The notes: generated by a model from the sequence alone, not told the origin. A stretch of 64,000 nucleotides of DNA from Ricordea florida (GCA_949710005.1 OX453280.1:16276233-16340232), one strand, 5' to 3'. Shown: positions 21,000-33,325, counted from the first letter of the stretch. A program made the numbers and translations.

Positions 21000-21545
21000 T
21001 TCAAACTCTCAAGTATTCAAATATCCAATTGAAACTTTCAAACTTCCACTACAACATTCAGGTCAGGCGTTTAAATTACACTCACAACATTCAAACATAA
21101 ACTACAAACATTCGATCAATCAAGTGAAATATTCAAAGCAGGCAAGCAAAATCCACTTACAACATTTGGACATGTACTTTAAACAAGCGGTTATTCAATT
21201 CCAACTTTCATTTCGGACATTCGACTTTCAATTCGGCATTGCATTCAAACATTCAGTTATTCAATTGGAACATTCAATACGAACATTCAATCGAAACATT
21301 CAATTCGAACATCCGATTATTCAATTCGAACATTCGATTATTCAATTCGAAGATTCAATGCGAACATTCAATCCAAACATTCAATTCGAACATTCAATCC
21401 AAACATTCAAATCGAACGTGCAATCCCAACATTCAGTTCGAACATTCAATATCAACATGCAATCCAAACGTCAATCAATTCGAACGTTCAACCCAAACAT
21501 TCAATTCGAACATTCGATTATTCAATTTGTACAATCCAAACATTC
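21000..21545 (+). repeat. ATTCAA/GAACATTC satellite-like tandem repeat (left arm)
   Basis: Irregular 11-14 bp units such as AACATTCAATTCGAACATTC repeat for over 500 bp. TTCGAA half-palindromes are frequent. The 274- and 153-codon frames across it encode only HSNIQFEHSI-type repeats and are not credible proteins. Mirrored at 25274-25819. Confidence 0.75.
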
Positions 21546-21670
21546 TAACATCGTTTCCAGGGCCATCCGACCAACATCCGGGACGTTCGGCGGTCGAAAG
21601 GCGGGAAAGAGAGGAGTCACACCCAGAGGTTGTGCGTGTGGCTTACGAAATTTTTGCGGCAGCATTTCTA

Positions 21671-21923
21671 GCGATTTATCTAACGATTTATGCAAGGTAA
21701 GAGAAAGTGTACCGCTATCTAAAGTTTCTATTTATGAACTATATTGCAATAAAAGATAAATCGAAACACCATTCAGTGAGTGAGGTCAAGAATCGAGCGA
21801 TTTACCTAACGATTTATGCAAGGTAAGAGAAAGTGTATCGCTATCTATAGTTTTTATTTGTGAAGTGTTTGCAATAAAAGATAAATCGAAAAACCATTCA
21901 GTGAGTGAGGTCAAGAATCCAAA
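21671..21923 (+). repeat. tandem duplication of ~125 bp (left arm)
   Basis: Two consecutive copies start GATTTATCTAACGATTTATG or its variant and end GTGAGTGAGGTCAAGAAT. Each includes GTAAGAGAAAGTGT and GCAATAAAAG. Mirrored at 24896-25148. Confidence 0.7.
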
Positions 21924-22219
21924 ATAAAGATAAAGTAGTCATCGGTCTGAGCGTTAGTTAGATATCTTCAACATGTTGTGCACTAACCTGCAGAGTCCAA
22001 TTTGGATCTGCCATATTGCAGTAGATTTGTGGTGCACCAGTATTTATTTATTTATTATATATTTCTTATGTATTTATTCAAAGCGCATTGTAAGTTAAAA
22101 AATAACTGATCCCCTTCCTTCGTTTAGATTACCTTAACCGCCTAATTGTCGGAGAGGGATTACCCGACTCAATTGTTTCTTCCTTCGGGGAGGTACTCTT
22201 CATTTTAAGAGAGAAAGAA

Positions 22220-22831
22220 ATGGAGCCCGACGGGGCCATCAGTGCTACTGGCAAGGACTCCAGTCGACGTCGAGGAAGGCCTTCTTTTGACATAAAAGAA
22301 GAGCAGTTATCCTTCCTGGTAGAGAATGACTTCAAAGTATCCGAAACAAGCGCAATGCTGGGGGTATCCACCAGAACAATAGAAAGAAGGCTGTCTTTAT
22401 TTGGGATCAGTGTTTCAGGTAAGTTGTAAGATTTTTAAGCTTTAGGTGTCAAATTCACAAAGTGGTGTATACTAATAAACCTCGCTGCTGAAGGCGTTAC
22501 TTTAATTTGTGTGTCGAAGTGTGATGCACTTGTTAATATGTTTAGTTACATTTTCTTTGCATGATTCAGCTATAAGCTTATAACAGTTACACATGATGTT
22601 GCAACCGCAATAAAACTGTTGCCAAGTTTAAAGTACGACACATAAAAAAATCAATTCTTTTGTACAATTTGTTCCCACTGAAATACAGCAATATCTCTGA
22701 TGATGAACTTGATGGGGAAGTCCAAAAAATTTAAAGACAGCATCCTGGTGTAGGCATAAGAATGCTAAAAGGACATCTCAAAAGTCAAGGCCTTACTGTG
22801 CAAAGAGAAAGAGTTAGGCAATCTATAAATA
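22220..22831 (+). pseudogene. integrase-type transposase N-terminal HTH, broken
   Basis: The first exon starts at ATG 22220 (MEPDGAISATGK) and reads GRPSFDIKEEQLSFLVENDF, then MLGVSTRTIERRL, a helix-turn-helix followed by a GT splice donor at 22419. About 260 bp later a second piece reads ISDDELDGEVQKI, then a TAA, then RQHPGVGIRMLKGHL and VQRERVRQSI in the same frame, ending in stops. This HTH plus HPxxG...GHL order is typical of eukaryotic transposons with an IS3-like rve integrase (IS3EU is my best guess). The catalytic DDE core is absent. It sits alone in the palindrome loop. Confidence 0.6.
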
Positions 22832-23867
22832 TGTAATAACCCAATTCAGTAGAGCTGAGACCTGAATGTCTGTGACTTTGAACAGAAAAAAGTACTGTTT
22901 AACTCATTCTTGTTTAATAACCATTTGCACATACTCACTTGCATTCAGTCAAATGACTGGGCAGTTCAGCGAGGTAGAAATAATTATTGCAAACAAAACA
23001 CCGCTCAACAGTGTCTTCTTCCTGTCATGATCAAAGAAACAGAAACATGTTGATTTTAATTTTCTGATACACACCATTAAAGCTGTATTATGCCCCCAGG
23101 AGGCTTATGTTGTATTTCATTATAAGGCCAAAGGTTATTAGCTTCTCAAACTTTACTATTTCACCACTTACTAAAACAGAACAATAAACAGGCTACTTAT
23201 GTACATGTAAAGTACATGTATCACCACCGTGTTACAAACGTGATGTTACCCTAAATCTTTCTGTACCGAGTGGGTAAAATGGTTGGTGAATAAAATGGTT
23301 GGAGAGGGGGCTTGGTTGTAAGAGAGGGCAGAGGATTAAATTTAGCCTTCAATGTACTTGCATGTAGAACATGTACAGGTAGAATTTGGCTTTATTCATT
23401 TTTGCATCTTGCCAAGACAACAGTATATGCACTATATACAAAATAAATGCAATTCAGTTTATTTTAGTTACATGAATTTCACTCAATTAGCAACACTTCA
23501 GAATCAGAAAGAATTACAAAATGCAAAATTATATTAAATAAGAAAAAAAGTGTAATAGCAAGGGAGTGAGAGATTGCAAGTTGGCCACTGTGTCTGCCAC
23601 AGTAAAACTAATGAAGAAATGGACAGTAGAATGTATTTAAACATACTTTAACTTAGAAAGAGTGTGAAGGTAGAGTTATATAACAGAAACTAATTTACAT
23701 ATTTCTATACTCGGGTCTGACTACATAAGAGAAACTGTATAATTATATTCTTTTAAAATGCGTAAAGGTTAAACAGAATTTTCACCAACCCAATATTATT
23801 TTGTAAGTAGTAATGAGTTCCAAAAGATTAGGTCATTACATTCTACTTAAGTCAGTAATAATTTTAC

Positions 23868-24659
23868 CTCTTGCTCTTCCTCACATGCGGCTGGAATAAG
23901 ATCAAGGTCACTCTGCAGCGGCCGGATGAAAATTTTGCACTGGCCCGTTTCCCCTTTCAGATGCTGGACATTATAGGGTGGCTTAATATCCTCCAAAGTA
24001 CGGCTTGAATTATGGCTACACATAAGAACAAATCCACCTGCCTTATCCAATTTTGGGAATGCCATTTTCAATTTATGGTCAAATTCAACAGAATTATCTG
24101 CTATATTTAAGGTGATGCTTTTCTCACCAAGAGATGCCCTTTTTAGTTCCCGATAGTACATTGGTGATGGCATCCTGCTATCACTAGTACTGGCCAAGCA
24201 AACAAATATCCTAGTCCAGGTGGGCTTGTATTTTCGCTTTTTAGCAGGTGGCTGCAAGCCCCTGCCGTGGGCTTTCGTTCTACAGGTACCTCCTTGTGCA
24301 AAACTTCTAGGCATATAGCCAAACACACGCTGGTGCTCCAGCTCAGCTTGCGTTCTAGTTGAACACAATGAAGGTCCTGCAGAAGCTGCTGCAGGATTGC
24401 TTGAAGATGCTGCTTCATATTGATTTTAAAAATGCCCAGCAGAAACTGCTGTAGTTGAAGGCTGGCTCACAGAAGACTGATCAGAGATTGCTACAGATGC
24501 AGCAGCGGCCAAAGTGGCTGGCCTCGTCCCTGCATTTGAGGCTGCTGTAGACGCTCTGGGTGCTGCAACTTGCCCTCTCTCCAACTCTGAGATTCGGTTG
24601 TGCAGATCTGTTAAAATGTTCCTGCATCTTTGTAACTCCGACATGATTCCCTGAAGCAA
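23868..24659 (-). pseudogene. transposon-linked ORF resembling the N-terminal part of HECT-bearing proteins
   Basis: One minus-strand frame runs from MSELQRCRNILTDLHNRISE (a short coiled coil) through an Ala/Ser-rich linker. It crosses an in-frame TAA at 24426-24428 and continues EHQRVFGYMPRS, then KYKPTWTRIFVCLAS, LKRASLGEKSITLN, FPKLDKAGGFVLM and CKIFIRPLQSDLDLIP. It ends at a GT splice donor after EEEQE. I associate this layout with multicopy cnidarian and fish proteins annotated as G2E3-like, whose C-terminus is a HECT E3 ligase, and which accompany DNA transposons. The HECT part is not in the window. It converges with the HTH ORF at 22220. One stop codon, so probably inactive. Confidence 0.5.
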
Positions 24660-26368
24660 AGAATTTCAACCTTCTGATATGGTATCTGATCATTTAATGT
24701 GGAAGGGAATCAGTTATTTTTTAACTTACAATGTACTTTGAATAAATACATAAGAAATATATAATAAATAAATAAATACTGGTGCACCACAAATCTACTG
24801 CAATATGGCAGATCCAAATTGGACTCTGCAGGTTAGTGCACAACATGTTGAAGATATCTAACTAACGCTCAGACCGATGACTACTTTATCTTTATTTTGG
24901 ATTCTTGACCTCACTCACTGAATGGTTTTTCGATTTATCTTTTATTGCAAACACTTCACAAATAAAAACTATAGATAGCGATACACTTTCTCTTACCTTG
25001 CATAAATCGTTAGGTAAATCGCTCGATTCTTGACCTCACTCACTGAATGGTGTTTCGATTTATCTTTTATTGCAATATAGTTCATAAATAGAAACTTTAG
25101 ATAGCGGTACACTTTCTCTTACCTTGCATAAATCGTTAGATAAATCGCTAGAAATGCTGCCGCAAAAATTTCGTAAGCCACAAGCACAACCTCTGGATGT
25201 GACTCCTCTCTTTCCCGCCTTTCGACCGCCGAACGTCCCGGATGTTGGTCGGATGGCCCTGGAAACGATGTTAGAATGTTTGGATTGTACAAATTGAATA
25301 ATCGAATGTTCGAATTGAATGTTTGGGTTGAACGTTCGAATTGATTGACGTTTGGATTGCATGTTGATATTGAATGTTCGAACTGAATGTTGGGATTGCA
25401 CGTTCGATTTGAATGTTTGGATTGAATGTTCGAATTGAATGTTTGGATTGAATGTTCGCATTGAATCTTCGAATTGAATAATCGAATGTTCGAATTGAAT
25501 AATCGGATGTTCGAATTGAATGTTTCGATTGAATGTTCGTATTGAATGTTCCAATTGAATAACTGAATGTTTGAATGCAATGCCGAATTGAAAGTCGAAT
25601 GTCCGAAATGAAAGTTGGAATTGAATAACCGCTTGTTTAAAGTACATGTCCAAATGTTGTAAGTGGATTTTGCTTGCCTGCTTTGAATATTTCACTTGAT
25701 TGATCGAATGTTTGTAGTTTATGTTTGAATGTTGTGAGTGTAATTTAAACGCCTGACCTGAATGTTGTAGTGGAAGTTTGAAAGTTTCAATTGGATATTT
25801 GAATACTTGAAAGTTTGAATTTTGGCGGTGATGGAACTCCATAGCGTTTGGCAGCCAAAATGTGCGACTGCTGCAGCCAGCCAATTCACAGCGGTTTTGC
25901 AGCGCTTCGTGAAGCTGTTCTGCAGCGCTGCAACAGCGCTGCTAATTCCGTACGGGTGTTTCCTTACTGTGATGACCACTTTTAGTTTCGCTTTATGAAT
26001 ACATTGGTGTTGTCCTGTGGCGCGTAAAAATACGCCAGGAGGCAGCATTCGTTAAAAAACACTCACATCAATTTGTCCTTCGATTTGATTTATTCTCTTC
26101 AAGGAAGCGCTGGCCTTATAATTCCTCAACCTTGTGATTTTTGCTTATAGCTTTTGCGATTGATATTCCTGGTGAAACCGAGCAGTCTGTGAAGCTATCC
26201 TGAGAAGTGGTATTCAGTATTTTTCATAGCCTCCCCCGCAGACATTCTTTGGCGTGTGTCACGCGTTCCTTCTCCACGAACGTCTGCTGATCTGAGCAGG
26301 AAAAAACGTAGACCAATCACAGCAGACTTCCAGATCTGGGAAGTGCACTTTGGACCCGGAGTGATTTT

Positions 26369-26831
26369 AGCGCGAGATATCGGAGATAAACATCTCGAAT
26401 GCTAGCGCGTCCTTTAAACGAGTGTGTGAAACGTCCAAAATAGTCGACTTAAATGAACATCAGCGAGAGGCTATAGCGTACTTTGTGGATAAAAAGAAGG
26501 ATATTTTCATTAACCTCCCGATAGGGTTCGGGAAATCACTAATTTACCAAGCTTTGCCGATTGTTTTCGACGTGACTCGTAACAGCACGGGCCATATAGT
26601 TGTTGTCATTTCTCCCTTGGTCAATCTAACGAAAGACCAAGTGGAAAACCTAAAGAAGCTCGGCATATCTGCAATAAGCCTTAGCGCTGTTAAAGATGGA
26701 GAGGCCAAAGATGTCGAAGAGGGTCATTTTGCGGTTGTATATGGAACACCAGAGGCTTGGTTAAACAATGAACGGTGGCGAAAAATGTTGTCGAGTGACA
26801 TTTACGCAACCAAATTGTGTGCCATCGCGGT
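26369..26831 (+). pseudogene. RecQ-like helicase N-terminal exon (right arm copy)
   Basis: Same exon as 19988-20450 in the opposite orientation, with Walker A PIGFGKS and ISPLVNLTKDQ. One visible amino-acid difference is RNSTGH here against RNGTGH in the left arm. The remainder of the helicase is absent on this side because the arm ends inside the gypsy element. Confidence 0.8.
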
Positions 26832-28298
26832 TGTGGTGTTTGTATTGTTTAGGTAAAACCACAGGAATTCAAAACCCAACTGTGATTTATTGACTCCATG
26901 CACGAACCGACTACAAGAAGAGTGGGAGTTCCTTTCTGACCATGTGCTTGCATAATTGACAGGTGACAAAACACTACATCTCTCCCCTCCTTGATAATAA
27001 ACTTACAGTCGCATGTATCGGTGAACTAGATCAAATAACTTTACAATAACATCAACAAATGATAAGCATGTCTTCCAGCTAAGGGTCTCTTAAAGTGTTC
27101 CGTGTTCATACTAGTAGATTATTTGAACGTAATCTGTGAGCCTCGCTGGGGGTCTCCTTTGTCTCTGTGACCTCCGCAGGCCTCCTTCATTTGCAGCGGG
27201 GGGTTTTGGGTCTTCATCTTGTGACAGAACTTCGGCTTGTTCTGCTGAGAAGTCCTCCGGTTCTTCCTGTTCTCTACGATCTTTTTCAGCATTCAGGTTT
27301 TTCGGGATCATTTTGAACATGGACGAGTTTCGCGTAATGGACTTGAAACCGTCGCTAGCTGTAACCATAGATCCTTTCTTTTCCTCTACAACAAGGGGTT
27401 CTGGATTAAAAGGACTGGTTAATTTGTTCGTCTTTGGTTGTCTCACAAGTACTGTATCACCTAGTTTGATATCGCTTGGTTTCGTGCCTAGTTTCGAGTC
27501 TGCATACGGCTTTATCTTTGACTTCTGTTCTGCATCTCTCTCTGCAATAGTCTTCCGAGTGTCCTGCAGGGTATTTTGTATAGCTAACGGTGCTGGTGAT
27601 ACTTCTGGCAGGATAGTCTTGAGTTTCCTTCCGTTCAGTGCTTCATTTGGGGATATATTCCGCCGTGGTTGTGTGCGGTGTTGCACGATACTGTCTGAGA
27701 AATTTGTACAGTTCCTGTTTCCAATTTTTTCCCTCAACGACAGCAGTTGGCACACACTTCTCAAGGTTTGGCATGAAACGTTCTTCCTCGCCATTGGCTC
27801 TCGGTCAAAGAGGTTGAACTTTCCTGTGATGGAATCCTAAGTACCTCGCAAAGTTACTGAACTCGACGCCGTTGAATGGGGGGCCATTGTCGGTCTTAGC
27901 TCGTCAGGGATTCCTTGCCTTGCGAATATGGCGTCGAGCCTCGGGATAACGGATTTAGCTGATGTAGACTTGACGATTTCAACTTCCGGGAAGCGGCTGT
28001 ATTCGTCAATGACAACGAGGAGATAGTCACCCGAAGGGAATGGTCCAAGGAAATCCATTGCCAGCATTTTCCATGGTCCACTAGGTAGGGGCGTCATCTA
28101 CAAAGGTTCAATTCGCGGTGTCTTGCTTGGAGTTACTGCCTGGCATGCAAGACAGTTATCGACTTTTTCTTTGACCATTCTGTCTATTCCAGGGAACCAG
28201 CCCTTCTCACGAATTAAGCGCTTCGTCTTTACGATGCCTTGATGTCCCACGTGCGCCAGCTCTACTGCTCTTTCTCTCAGCTTGCACGGGACAACGAT
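26832..28298 (-). mobile_element. gypsy 3' LTR plus integrase part (right arm copy)
   Basis: LTR at 26832-26978, then the C-terminal integrase region (27111-27794) and core up to the HHCC region, cut at 28298. It shares the inactivating TAG and the frame break after DELRP with the left copy. RT is missing. Confidence 0.8.
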
Positions 28299-29848
28299 AT
28301 CTTTCCATCAAATACTGACAGTCTTTTCTTTACACTAGATGCCAAGTGAACTTTCAAGTCAAGTATTTTTTTCTTATACCAAGCACTTCACACACAGGCG
28401 TCGTTTTTACTTCAAAGTAACTCAAGCTAATAAAAATTGACAGCTAGCGACTGAGGAAAAGTTGGCGCAAGTTAGCTAAGCCGGTCGTAAGGATGGTTTC
28501 GAATTAAATTGAAACTTTCTTGAATCGTTTCAACTTTCCGACATTAATGAGATGCAAAGAAAAGTTGTTGAGATTTTACTAAGACCTTCACACATGCATT
28601 TTTGGCCAGGCAACACTTAGCAGCTCGTTAGTTAAGTTACGTCTTACATCACAGTCGACTACCAATGACATCCCAGGAATGTGGATTTATTTAATGTACT
28701 CTTCGTCATTTTTTATTCTCACTTCTGAATATAATCTTAGGAGACTTCAACGATTGCCATTCTACCGATCAGCGTTTAAATGCGTTTTTAGGCACATAAA
28801 TTATAAACTGAATTTATAATAGTCTAGATACTACGCGCGATATGATTGGTCCAAACAGCGTTCTTTATTGTTTCTTTCGTGCTCTCGTCATCTGCGTACT
28901 TTAGCTGATACAGAACAGAGCACGGTGGACGCATCTTCATTTGTTGTGTAAAATGTAGAGGCCATTCTCTGTAGGTCATCAATTGCATGTAAACGTTTTC
29001 AGTCTAATTTCTCGTTTTCAACAGGGAATTTGAATTTAACTCAGGTTTTAGTAACAATGCATTGCATTGAAGTAGGTTCCTTGTAAATATGACGCTTTGT
29101 TTACAGAAAAATTTTCTTTCATTCCAAAGCCGAAATATAAGATTAACAAGCTGAAATATTTTTTCTTGTTTATAACTTATTTTCCTCAGAGATTCTCCTA
29201 CAGATCAGTTAGTTACGCATCTCGTCTTCTATGAATGACTTGCGTCCACAAAGGTATGGAGGTTGCTGTCAGTCAAACTAGCAAATATATTAAATAGTGG
29301 TTGGGCAAGCTAACCAGAAAAAACAATAAAACATGGCTAGTTTAAGGTTTCGGCCAAAACGCTCATTAAAAAAAGAGAAGAAAAGGTAAGCAACAACTGT
29401 CGTTCCAAAACGTCAGGCCTTTAGCAAGTTTCTGATTTCACAAGATTGTCTGTTAATGGTGATCATAGAGTATGCGCCGTTTCAAAATGTTTTCGTTTGG
29501 AATTCTGTATATTTTATTAAGTGTGAGAATTATAACGTTTTTTTTTCATACAGTATAAGTGCATTGGTATCCCGATTACAACACTCACGCCTTGGGGTAT
29601 TGTGTAATTATTCGGGTAAGAGGTCACCGGCCATCAAGACCGAAGGTACTCGCATGCCTATATGTACTTGTTTTGTTTCAAGTTTATCCTTGGTTTAGAT
29701 TTTATGTTCCTTTGTTTCTAACTCATTATCATACATTACCGTACTGAAAAACAAAAGAAAATAAAATTAAACCATGGAAAATATTGAACCACGACATGTA
29801 CACCACAGCTGACACCCAACGGAAAATGGCTTATACGTAATTAAACAA
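28299..29848. other. no gene seen
   Basis: AT-rich sequence with scattered short frames and no recognisable domain or clear repeat boundary. Confidence 0.4.
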
Positions 29849-30131
29849 TCAGAGATTGCGTTTCTGCCATGGTATAAGAGAAGGGTCTTTTGCATGACCC
29901 GAAGTTTGAAACACTATCTCAGGTTGGTAATTTGCCAGAAAATACCTTGAAAACAGCCAGCCTACATCAAAGAAACCAGCATTTCCTTCCCACCACCGCC
30001 TGTATAAGCTGCGCGGGAAATCACTGTTAAATTCGTAGAAATATATTTTCCTAAAATTTTCTTTACTTTGGGCCTTTTCCTCGAGATCAAGTACTGACTG
30101 CTCACTGGAAGGTGATGTAGAAAGGAACGCT

Positions 30132-30626
30132 TCAATGCTTTCGAACAAATAGCCATTCATTAATCAAACGACCTTCTGGATTGGAGAGGCCTGTCATCAC
30201 CTGGAATCCTTTGTTAGTAATCTCTTGAACAACTGCGTTAGTCAAGGGATTTCCAAGTTCTCTTTCAAAGGAAAATGCCACCAATGTTTGCGCGTGTTGC
30301 TTTCCTCCAAAAATTACTATTGTCGGCGGCTCACTAACACATTCACTTGGGAAAAGCTCCTGTAGAATGTGGGACTCACCAAACACAGTTATCAGTGTTT
30401 CCAAATCATGTCTGTCCCTGTCCAATGTTATACGTATAATATCGGAATCTACTTGGTTCTTTAGGGTTGTCGTGGTTATTTTAGTTTCCTTCAAGGCCTG
30501 GATTAGCGACGGAATTTGATAAAACTCTGCTTCTTCCAAGAGTTGATCAATTTCTTGAAAATTTTCTGGTAAATTCATCTTTGAGGAGCGTAAGAAGTTT
30601 AACACGTAGCGAAACGAGTGTATACA
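30132..30626 (-). pseudogene. KCTD-like BTB/POZ protein fragment
   Basis: The frame reads SFRYVLNFLRSSKMNLPENF, then QEIDQLLEEAEFYQIPSLIQ, the C-terminal half of a KCTD-type BTB (T1) domain. A family-like C-terminal region follows, with ITLDRDRHDLETLITVFG, VIFGGKQHAQTLVAFSFE and RLINEWLFVRKH before the stop. KCTD proteins are typically oligomeric adaptors for Cullin-3 ligases or receptors. The first half of the BTB domain is missing: upstream of SFRYV the frame runs into a CTCGC-rich tandem repeat (30629-30686). Either the first exon lies further upstream on the minus strand or the copy was truncated by the repeat. No internal stop is seen, so expression cannot be excluded. Confidence 0.7.
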
Positions 30627-30628
30627 AT

Positions 30629-30686
30629 ATGCGAGCCAGCGAGCCAGCGAGTCATGCGAGTCAACAAGCGAGCCATGCGAGTCAGC
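30629..30686 (-). repeat. CTCGC-word tandem repeat, copy 1
   Basis: On the minus strand the sequence is built from 8-mers of the form RRCTCGCW (GACTCGCAT, GGCTCGCTG). It abuts the 5' end of the KCTD-like frame. The same words recur in opposite orientation at 31256-31350. Confidence 0.65.
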
Positions 30687-31255
30687 ATAAAATAACTTTG
30701 TTTTTAACGTAAATTAAAAAAAAACTAGCCTCTGTAACTAAGTAACGTATTTATTCCAAAGGCACGTCATTTAAAATTCAGCTTCAGAATAATTCGCCAA
30801 CATACAAATTGAACGAGGTGAAACAATAACAAAGGTTTGAGAATTCGTTAAACTAAGGTTTACAGGTTCTTCCTCGGTCACGTTTAATGAGTCACACCAT
30901 ATGTGGTAAGTCACGATAAAAACATCGATTTCTCGAAGCAGGCGGGTCATAACGTAGTGTTAATCCCCGCTTACTGGCCTCCAGGAGGCTTTGCAGACGT
31001 CCATTTGCCATGAATCTGTAATAGCATGTAAATGATATGCATGAATTTTCAATCGTTTGCGACTACACTCATAAATAAAACATCAAATCTCAAAATTTAA
31101 CGACAACAAAACAAAACAAAACTTACCTGAACAAAAGATGGAAAAGATGAAGGCAGATAGCAAAACTATATTGAAAGGAGAGCGAGGATAGCGAAAACTC
31201 GTGTCAAATAGCCAAAAGCCGGAAAAAGGAAAATGGACTGGGAACTAAAATCTGT
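30687..31255. other. no gene seen
   Basis: AT-rich spacer between the two CTCGC arrays. Confidence 0.4.
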
Positions 31256-31350
31256 CTCGCATGGCTCACATGATGACTCGCATGACTCGCGGGCACGACT
31301 CGCATGGCTCGCTGGCTCGACTCGCATGACTCGCTGGCCCGCTGGCTCGC
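31256..31350 (+). repeat. CTCGC-word tandem repeat, copy 2
   Basis: About eleven words such as GACTCGCATGGCTCGCTGGC in an irregular array. It is the inverted counterpart of 30629-30686. Frames across it (HDSRARLAWLAG or ARESCESSCEPCE) are repeat translations. Confidence 0.65.
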
Positions 31351-33325
31351 AGTTTGTCAAGACCCTAGCATCGCTTCGTCCCTGTCGACGAAGAAGTGTC
31401 CTCGGGCATCTTTTGCCACGCATTGTCGTCCGCTAAATATAATACCTAACATAGAGTTAGGAAACCTTCTCAGGGTCGATATTCATGTAGTGTAAACATG
31501 GCCTCCGACGTTAAGATCAACTATCGAAGGAAACTTTTCCCGTACAGCCATTTCGCCCTTTAACAGTAAGAAATCGGATAAACCGTCACGTAACGAAGGT
31601 AGTGAGGACTTCGTGACGGAAGTTAGGTCTGTGTGCAATGTTTAGCAATTCGCAGATATAGGAAAGGTTTTGAAATTGTGTTCTTGCTGTTGTACTATCG
31701 ATTAGTTTTATTGTATGGGAACGATATATGGGAAGGGTTGCAACTCAAAAGTAATGGCTACTTTCTTTGAATTTTCTGCGTTTTAATAAACAATTTTTAC
31801 AATACAACTACAATACAATTTTTACATTAAACAATTTAATGAACAATTACAGTGAAGACATTCGAACTATGAACACCTCGCCTTTTTGGAGACATTTTTT
31901 CACAACCATTCAATAAAAATACTTTGTTTGAAGACTTTGAGCAAATAGATATTCGTTTTATGTGCGTCATCCGATCCAATCAACGTGGCAGCAGAAAATA
32001 AAATGTTCACTTGGTTGTGTGGGATATCTGTGGTATCTCACACTGTTGGTATCGGGTTGAGCTGCAAATATTGCATTGCATTCTGGATCATGTTCGAAAC
32101 TCTTCAACTGTATTATCAAAACCGCATCTCAACCCTTCGTGATGACGTTGCTCAACAAAATTTATTCGTGTATTTGCAAAACGTCGAAATGGCAGTTTGT
32201 TCTTTGTAATGTTCGTTCATTGATTAGTGAACCAGAATACGAAATGGATTTACACGAGACGAATGGAATTGAAAGTAATTCCGGTGAAGATGACCATACG
32301 CCACAAATGTACTGAATCACTCAGCTAAAGAGCGAAAGAAAGCAGTTACAGTTGCAAGTTCGAAGTGAATGCAAATGTTGGCGCTGTCAAATTAGCGGTC
32401 AATGTCTTGTTTATCTTTTGTCGGACCCGGTGACAAAACAACCTTTCGAACTGAAAGTTTTGTTGAGCGCCATGTACCGCGATTATTATACTAATTTTGA
32501 ATGAAACTTATAAATCTAATCAAAGTTAACGACAGCAGCAATAATCTAGCAGGAAAAAAACGAAAACGGCTTATCCGCGGTGTAAAAACCTGTTGCGTTC
32601 ACGAGTGACGTTGAACAAAGAAAACAAAGGAGACAAAACAATAGAGACTAGGAAAATAATAGTGAAAAAATAAATAATAAAAATAAAAACGAAGAAAAAC
32701 TTCACAGGGTTTTACCGCCGAGGTAAACCCACGAAAACAAAACAAAGCAAATTTAGCGCTTGAAAATATCTTTTTTCAGTCGTTTCTTTCCAGCAACGCA
32801 TAACGCAAACATTTCGTAAGCCATCTAGCAATCGTCACAACGAAAATATATCCAATTTGATGTTCCTCTGTATCCCTAACATAGAAGAGAAAATTGAATG
32901 AGCTGAGAAACATTCACTGGCACAAGCAAAACTCACAAGACACGTGCATTCTGACATATGATGGTTTGGGATGGACCACTTTTTAACTCGTGGATACCCG
33001 AAGCGTATTTGCGAGTTTTTGTGGGGACTCCGATATGCAAATTGTCACTCACTCTCTAACTCACTCCGGTATAGACACTGTTCGTAATTAGTCGGATAGA
33101 ACTCGGGAGCACCGATCTGAAGACGACAATTGTCGTCACCGAAGTCTATTGATCAAAGTTCACGCTGAAAGTATATCGTACCGGTGCCAGAGTTTGTGGT
33201 GATTTTGTAGCTTAACAGGACGATTAGCGAGGCCCTGTAAGGAAATTCCGACAAGCGACATGACCTTGAAACGGCGACATGAAGGAGCCGAAATGACGAC
33301 GAAAGACGAAATTACGACAGCGACC
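31351..33325. other. no recognisable gene
   Basis: Non-coding by eye. A 74-codon frame at 31985-32209 (MAAENKMFTWLCGIS...) has hydrophobic stretches but no identifiable motif and no homologue I recognise. Confidence 0.35.

Larger units (their letters stand above)
18521..22118 (+). repeat. left arm of 9.8-kb palindrome
   Basis: This arm is the reverse complement of 24701-28298. Every position x pairs with 46819-x and no indels were seen; landmark frames match exactly in both arms. About ten mismatches were noticed by eye over 3598 bp. The outer boundary lies inside gypsy integrase, and on the left side the gypsy continues normally beyond it. Confidence 0.9.
24701..28298 (-). repeat. right arm of 9.8-kb palindrome
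   Basis: Mirror of 18521-22118. The homology ends abruptly at 28298 inside gypsy integrase (ACAACGAT followed by unrelated ATCTTTCC), so this arm is the truncated partner and the left arm the continuous one. Confidence 0.9.

Noticed and set aside
20935-21759. 274- and 153-codon frames in the palindrome arms (also 25060-25884)
   Set aside because: They cover the ATTCAA satellite and encode only repeats of HSNIQFEHSI type; identical in both arms because the arms are identical.
29849-30160. 103-codon frame downstream of the KCTD-like gene
   Set aside because: Overlaps the end of the KCTD-like frame in another register; no motif, probably 3' flank.
31985-32209. 74-codon frame with hydrophobic segments
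   Set aside because: Too short and without family resemblance to call a gene.
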